From contig CM057225.1 in the NCBI GenBank assembly GCA_029891385.1, positions 9,366,560 to 9,430,559 on the forward strand: a DNA stretch of 64,000 bases, given 5' to 3'. Shown in pieces: positions 57,952 to 64,000 of this stretch. A model generated the notes under the pieces. That model ran no database searches, was not told where the DNA came from, and worked only from the letters and a program-made list of their open reading frames with translations. Position 1 is the stretch's first letter; each line of letters opens with the position of its first letter. The stretch is from Erythroxylum novogranatense (lineage: Eukaryota > Streptophyta > Magnoliopsida > Malpighiales > Erythroxylaceae). The translations under genes were made by a program, and so were the position numbers.

Positions 57952-57975
57952 AAATTACCCACACTTAGCTCTTGC
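57952..57975 (-). promoter_or_regulatory. Athila polypurine tract region
   Basis: The minus strand reads GACGAGCAAGAGCTAAGTGTGGG before the LTR when taken in two parts (GACGAGCAAGAG, CTAAGTGTGGG). Athila elements carry a CTAAGTTTGGGGG-like tract here; this copy has lost part of the G run. Confidence 0.65.
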
Positions 57976-59967
57976 TCGTCCTCGAGGAAGGTTTAAAACA
58001 TAAATTTTGAAAGCCTAAGAAAACCGAGAATGCAAAAACTAAGTATGGATGCAAAAACAAAAAGAAATAAATATGCAAACGCAGGGGACATCTTAAGTGT
58101 CAAAGTTTTTCTCCCAACCTCCCAACAACATCAAAGACATACAAGGATTATAAACAAGAAGGAATCCGCGACATTTAATCCATAAAAGTAATGAACTCAC
58201 TTTAAATGTAAGAGCTAAGCAAGATAGCACAATAGACTTAAAGGAAATCTACACCATGTCAAAATAATAGGTCCTCTCATTGTCATACACTCCAACACTC
58301 AAGTGTTTATGGCTTAAATGTGTTTTAACTCTCATAAATTCAAACAATGCAATGCTCTACCATAGGCTTGCTCTTCAATCTTGAATACACTACTAAGTAT
58401 TACATGCATAACATAAATCAAAGGTCTTAAATAAGGATGTAACTTGGTTGCATTAGGGGTAAGGTAAAAGAAAGGTAAGAAAAAGCTAAGTATCAGAGTG
58501 AGTAGAGCATAACAAATAATCAATAACACATATGTGCGCATCATGCATATCATCAAACAATTAAGCACATCTCTCTCTGTGTTTTTTTTCTTTGAACTTT
58601 CATTCCCCAAACATTTATCAATCAAGCACATAGGGAATCCTTTTCTTTCTTTTCTCTTCTTGGCCTCAAAATTTTTCATTTTTTTTCTTTTTTTCCCCAT
58701 TGACAACAAGTACAATACAAGTCATATACCACTGATATTCCTATAAGCGCAACCTTCACAAGTTTAACTCAACAAGCATGCTCTACTAACCATGATAAGG
58801 GTTAGAAAGATAAATCAATTAAGAAAAGGTTAAGTTAAACATGGTAAAGCAAAGAACAGATAATAAGCTCAAATGAGCTCACTAGTGGATAACATGCTTT
58901 GGGTTGGCTTTTTGGTCAAGTGGTTAAAATCCTAAGTGCCTTTATCATCTTCATGCATGCATGTAAAAGTGTAGTCTCAAGAAAATATCAAGCAAGTTCT
59001 AGAGATACAAAGCATTGAATGAACACACATCAAAGAATTGCCTTAAGGTTCAAAAGCTCACATGGGAAAGTCATCTATTAAGTTAACATAGTGTAGTTTC
59101 AAAATCAATCCAAAAGCTATCAAGCTTAAAACTCACATAAAAACACATTCATCAAGTTCATGATTCAAATATCACAGATTAACTCTCACCTATAATGGAA
59201 AATCTTTTTGTGTTTTTCAAAAAAATTTTTAATTTTTATGGGTTTTTGAACTAAAACATGCAACTACAAGTGAAAATCTTCAAGTTCAAGCAAGAGCAAA
59301 GGTGTGACACTTTGAAGCACAAAAATAAAGAAAAATATGAACCATTCATCCACTAAAACCTGAAAATTTCATGCAAAATTTAACCTAAATCCTTCCCCCA
59401 CACTTTAGATGAAACATTGTCCTCAATGTTAACAAATGAAAGACAAGAACAATAAATTAAATGGAAAGAGTAAGAGAAAGCTTCTCTAAGGTGATGTGCT
59501 AAGGTGATGGTGGTGGGGATGGTGTTGGTGCTTGACGTGTGCAAGTAGTCCGTTGGATGGGGACGGATTTTGCGGGTTTAGTGGTGCTACTGCCGGATTT
59601 CCTAGGCATAGTTCCAAGCTGGGAAAATCAACCTGCAAAATCAGAGAATCATGCAACACAACAAGGAGTAGAAAATTAGCTATGGAAAAGAAGCCAAAAC
59701 GCTGGAGAAAACACGCAAAAATATAGCAACGACAACGCACAAGACAAGGAGCAAAGCAACAAATGACATTAAATCAGCAGTGGCAAATGAAATTAAATCA
59801 ACACATGAAATTCAATCGGCAAATGAAATTATCCAATTAAAAACCTTCCATGCAAGCCCTCTCTTTTGTTTCTTGATTTCTATCCAATTCCCTTCATTGG
59901 CCAACAACTTGGGTTGCCTCCCAAGAAGCGCATTTGTTTAATGTCATTAGCCCGACACGGACCCCAT
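57976..59967 (-). other. Athila 3' non-coding region with a small ORF
   Basis: Between integrase and PPT. It shares blocks with 2300-3400 of the first Athila (ccttcccccacactt, cattgtcctcaatgt). The longest frame (58332-58715, minus) is Lys-rich and then hydrophobic but resembles no env protein I recognise. Confidence 0.6.
59499..59609 (-). CDS. Small basic, Pro/Ser/Thr-rich ORF of the Athila, 36 aa
   Basis: Starts at ATG 59609 and stops at TAG 59499. It reads MPRKSGSSTTKPAKSVP and continues with basic residues to a PTPSPPPSP end. It lies directly downstream of pol on the same strand, where Athila elements place their extra, sometimes env-like, reading frame. The composition suggests either the start of that frame or a chance ORF in low-complexity sequence. 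No homologue is recognised and translation is unproven. Confidence 0.3.
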   Translation of the reverse strand: MPRKSGSSTTKPAKSVPIQRTTCTRQAPTPSPPPSP

Positions 59968-61290
59968 TCAGTTATATGAAGGTTCATTCAAAGGAATAAC
60001 TTCGACAGATTGGGGCTGAAATCCTTCGTAAAATGGCTTCAAACGATGGCCATTCACCTTGAAAATCTTTTTCATTTCCATACTTTGAATATCCACAGCA
60101 CCGTACGGATAGATCTTTATGACCACGAAAGGCCCAATCCATTTGGATCGCAATTTCCCTGCAAAAAGTTTCAAATTCGAATTAAATAAAAGTACCTTCT
60201 GTCCGACTTTAAACTTCTTCTCGGCAAGCTGCTTATCGTGAAAAGCTTTAGTTTTGGCCTTGTATGTAACAGCGTTGTCAAAAGCATGGTTTTGTAGTTC
60301 TTCCAATTCCTGAATCTGCAACTTCCTTTGTTGCCCCGCAACATCAAAATTCATGTTACACTGCTTCACGGCCCAAAATGTTCGATGCTCAACTTCCACT
60401 AGCAGATGACAGGCCTTGCCATAAACAAGTATGTAGGGAGACATATTTAATGGCATTTTATAGGCAGTGCGGTAAGCCCAAAGAGCATCGTCCAAGCGCT
60501 CGTTCCAATCTTTCCTGCTAAAGTTCACAGTTTTCTCCAATATACTCTTTACCTTTCGATTGGACAATTCCACCAACCCATTGGTTTGAGGATGGTTGGT
60601 CATGGAGGTCCTGTGCACAACTCCATATTTCTTCAGCAATGAGGCAAACACTCTATTGCAGAAATGAGTCCTGCGATCACTAATGATTACTTTCGGAGTG
60701 CCGAACTTGATAAAGATATTAGCCTTCACAAAATCGACAACAACCTTAGAATCATTAGTTCGAGTAGCTTGTGCCTCTACCCATTTCGAAACATAATCGA
60801 CAGCTAACAAAATATATTGGAAACCAAATGATGATGGAAAAGGGCCCATGAAATCAATACCCCACACATCAAATATTTCACAAACAATGACCGGGATCTG
60901 AGGCATTTCATTTCTTCGGCTTATGTTGCCAGTCATTTGGCACCTGTCACATGCTTTACAAAATGCATAAGAATCTCAAAAAATGTCAGGCCAGTAAAAA
61001 CCAGATTCAAGCACTTTCCTAGCTGTCCTATTATGGCCGAAATGGCCATCACAAGCAGATGCATGACAAAATTGCAATATGGAAGAAATCTCAGATTCAG
61101 GTACGCACCTTCGCACAATCTGATCAGAACACATTTTCCATAAATATGGATCATCCCAAATATAATACCTGGCATCATTCTTCAATTTATGGCGTTGGGT
61201 AGATGTGATACCAGCTGGGTAGCCATTCTGGGCGATAAAATCGACCAGATCTGCATACCATGGGTTTCGACATGACCATGTTGAAGTCAC
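59968..61290 (-). pseudogene. Athila integrase, largely intact
   Basis: Minus strand. The N-terminal zinc region is ILQFCHASACDGHFGHNRTA and, after a stop near 60975, KACDRCQ. The core frame (60936-59968, 322 codons) is open: first Asp in [14 protein letters not shown], second in [13 protein letters not shown], Glu in [16 protein letters not shown]. The C-terminus is [20 protein letters not shown] and [10 protein letters not shown]. The catalytic triad is complete, unlike the first Athila, but the stop between zinc domain and core breaks the polyprotein. Confidence 0.88.
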
Positions 61291-61299
61291 TGCAAATAA

Positions 61300-62943
61300 C
61301 TATTCGTCAGGAAACTCCTCAGTAACGACTAGATTATCTTCATAAGTGTTTTGCAGCCTACTCAGGTGATCTGCGACCAGGTTTTTTGCTCCTTTTTTAT
61401 CTCTGACCTCAATGTCAAATTCTTGTAGCAAAAGAACCCATCGAATAAGTCTTGGCTTCGCATCCTTTTTGCTCATTAGGTACCGAAGAGAAGCATGGTC
61501 TGAATACACTATCACCTTCGTACCAAGCAAGTATGATCGGAATTTCTCTAATGTGAAGACCACAGTAAACATCTCCTTCTCTGTGGTTGAATAGTTTTAT
61601 TGAGCACTATCCAATGTCTTTGATGCATAATAGATCACATGAGGGTCACGGCCTACCCTCTGCCCAAGAACTGCTCTTACAACGTAGTTACTGGCATCGC
61701 ACATGAGCTCAAAAGGGAGGTTCTAATCCGGTGGTTTGATGATAGGTGCGGTAACTAGCTTTTCCTTCAAGATGTCAAATGCCTTTTTGCAGTCTTCATT
61801 GAATTCAAACGGCACATCTTTCTGTAGAAGATTGCTCATAGGATAAGCTATCTTCGAAAAATCTTTGATGAACCGCCTGTAAAAACCTGCATGACCAAGA
61901 AAGGAGCGTACTTCCCGCGCATTTGCGGGGTAAGGCAACGAGCTAATCACATCAAATTTTGACTTATCTACTTCAATGCCCCTAGCCGAAACTATATGTC
62001 CCAATATGATGCCTTGATTAACCATGAAATGACATTTTTCATAATTAAGCACAAGATTTTTTTCAATGCATCTTTTTAACACTTTCCTCAAATTTTCTAA
62101 ACAAGATGTAAAGGAATCTCCATACACAATAAAATCATCCATGAAGACTTCAATAATTTCCTCTACATAGTCAGAAAAGATACTTACCATACATCTTTAA
62201 AATGTCGCCAGAGCGTTGCAAAGACCAAATGGCATACGTTTGTATGCAAAAGTACCAAACAGACAAGTAAACGTCGTCTTTTCCTGATCTTCATGCGCTA
62301 CATGAATCTGGTGAAAGCCTGAATAACCGTCTAAACAGCAATAGTGAGAATAACCTGCAAGTCTCTCAAGCATCTGATCAATAAGCGGTAAGGAAAATGA
62401 TCTTTCTGGTGTGACATTTAACTTTCTAAAATCAATACATACACGCCACCCGTTTTGAACTCTAGTGGGTACTAATTCACCTTTTTCATTCTCAACAATA
62501 GTAATGCCAGTTTTTTTAGGAACTACCTGTGTTGGACTTACCCACTTGCTATCTGAAATAGCATAGATCACATCCGCAGCCAATAATTTCATTATCTCTT
62601 TTTTTACAACCTCCATCATTGGTGGATTCAATCGACGCTAAGGTTGCCTGTTGGGTTTGCAATCATCCTCCAATAGGATTCGATGCATGCAAATGGTAGG
62701 GTTGATTCCCTTGATGTCTGCAATCGACCATCCAATAGCTTCTTTATTCTCCCTGAGTACACGGATAAGCCTTTCCTCCTCTAAATCGCTCAACTGATTA
62801 GAAACAATCACAGGTAATGTTTCGGCCTCCCCTAAGAAGACATACTTGAGGTGCACAGGTAATGCTTTAAGCTCCAATGTCGGTAGCTGAAGAATGGATG
62901 AGAGTAATTTATTGTCGTCAATCTTCAGTGGTTGTTGTAACAT
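61300..62943 (-). pseudogene. Athila reverse transcriptase-RNase H, few breaks
   Basis: Minus strand. Blocks are IGWSIADIKGINPTICMHRI, WVSPTQVVPKKTGI, CIDFRKLNVTPERSFSLPL, RMPFGLCNALATF, the polymerase motif VFMDDFIVYGDS, FLGHAGFYRRFIKDFSKIA, and RNase H with TTEKEMF and [16 protein letters not shown] up to VADHLSRLQ. Stops at about 62634, 62194, 61720 and 61604 interrupt it. Most are single substitutions, so the element was active more recently than the first Athila. Confidence 0.88.
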
Positions 62944-63251
62944 GCCAGATGCAACCTGTAATGCCTACAAATCATGTACTGCATGGACCATACCTCGCAG
63001 AACTACCCATTCAGTCTCGATCTCTAATAGCTTCGCAGGAGTAATGTTGTTAGTTATCGCAGCCTGCAAAAAAATCATCAACACACAACTCGAGAACTTT
63101 CTCAGTCAAGGGGTTAATATAATCAACAACAAAAGCTGTACAATAATCAACAGGATGCTTAATGGTATTATTAATATTGAATGTAACTTTAGCACCATCA
63201 AACTTCATAGTTAAAGTCCCCCTGTGAACATCAATTTTTGTCCTAGAAGTG

Positions 63252-63925
63252 CTAAAAAATGAGTAATAACATCATTCTAGACACAGGTGACCCCTCATCC
63301 TCCATTCTCATCACATAGAAATCTGCAGGAAATACCAAATCATCTACCTGCACTAAAACATCCTCTAACAATCCTTCAGGGTACCTAGTGGTGCGATCAG
63401 CCAGTGTTAATATCACCCCATCTTGCTTCAATGGACCAACATTCAATGTAGTATAAATGGACAATGGCATAACATTTATAGAAGCCCCTAAATCTAGCGT
63501 AGCCCGTTCTATACCAACATTACCAATTTTACAAGGAATGGTAAACATACCTGGGTCCTTCTCCTTTATCGGTAATTTTCCCTGCAACACTGCTGAGACG
63601 TTCTCACTCATCACCACATGCTGATTGCCTCTCATCTTGGTCATGTAGTAACCAAGTCCTTCAAAAATTTGCAGTACGTTGGTGTTTGTCTAAGCAATGT
63701 GAGAAGGGGTATATTGATCTCCACTTTCTAAAAAATCTTTAAGATCTCCTCTTCATTCTGCAATTTCTTCTTCTTAGCCAACCTGTGTGGGAATGGTGGT
63801 CTTTCTGGATTAGCTGTCACGATTTCCTCGATTTCTGCTTCTTTTTCTGCCTCGACAGTTTCAACATGGTCATGTTGAAGTTTCTGCGATCCTCCAGCGC
63901 TTTCGATTTCTTTTCCTCTACGCAA
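63252..63925 (-). pseudogene. Athila gag-protease linker and protease
   Basis: 63925-63728 is a charged linker (EAEKEAEIEEIVTANPERPP, then FPHRLAKKKKLQ). 63644-63252 has VSAVLQGKLPIKEKDPGMFT and IERATLDLGASINVMPLSIY, followed by YPEGLLEDVLVQVDDLVFPA. The active-site region is intact. Gag proper would start to the right of the window edge. A frame break lies between the two parts. Confidence 0.82.
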
Positions 63926-64000
63926 GGTAATGGCACTGATATTCTACCTACAATAGGCTGAGAAGGCAATTTTCCTTGATTCTGTGCAACGGCCAGTTGA

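Noticed and set aside
58332..58715. Lys-rich then hydrophobic frame in the Athila 3' region as an envelope gene
   Set aside because: No signal peptide, no cleavage-site pattern or recognisable env features; composition follows local T/A-rich sequence.

Overview
The window looks like AT-rich eudicot nuclear DNA. Nested plant retrotransposons dominate it: Athila and Tekay/Del-type Ty3-gypsy elements, several Copia lineages, a TRIM, and two MITEs. One spliced host-type gene is present. No bacterial-style operons, tRNA, rRNA or CRISPR arrays were seen. The species cannot be named from the sequence alone.

Layout. 1-2176 is part of a long LTR on the minus strand, running off the left edge and lying next to a decayed Athila element (about 2177-10100, minus). 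That Athila is itself hit by a Tourist-like MITE (2437-3020). From about 10798 to 28417 lies a decayed Copia (minus): two related Copia LTRs (11752-17966 and 22696-28417), each followed in the minus direction by a PBS-like site and gag remains. Each LTR is split by a different solo LTR with a clean 5-bp target duplication (11856-15622, plus; 23726-28057, minus). A third, 2-kb LTR-like insertion at 18209-20259 sits between 175-bp direct repeats.

28418-39000 is lower in transposons. It holds the one host-like gene, a six-exon sieve-element-occlusion (SEO) family gene (30174-31909, plus) that ends before the usual C-terminus. It also holds an AT-rich hAT-type MITE (33844-34667, 8-bp target duplication), a broken LINE-type DUF4283 fragment and two Copia fragments.

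39149-53217 is a complete 14.07-kb Tekay/Del chromovirus (LTR, PBS, gag, protease, RT, RNase H, integrase, chromodomain, PPT, LTR). It has 5-bp target duplications and a 2.47-kb internal tandem duplication of protease to integrase. It sits inside what looks like another Copia LTR. 55366-55747 is a 5'-truncated TRIM. 55929 to the right edge is the 3' LTR and pol of a second, better preserved Athila (minus), whose 5' end is outside the window.

The least expected signals are in the long Tekay-type LTRs. Three LTR families share a short hairpin that keeps its stem while the stem and loop sequence change. They also share an array of degenerate roughly 180-200-bp modules that occupies different positions relative to the TATA box and hairpin. 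Near-perfect palindromes that gained and lost copies between the two LTRs of one element are present, as is an LTR end carrying three successive PBS-like sites. All boundaries and comparisons were read by eye.
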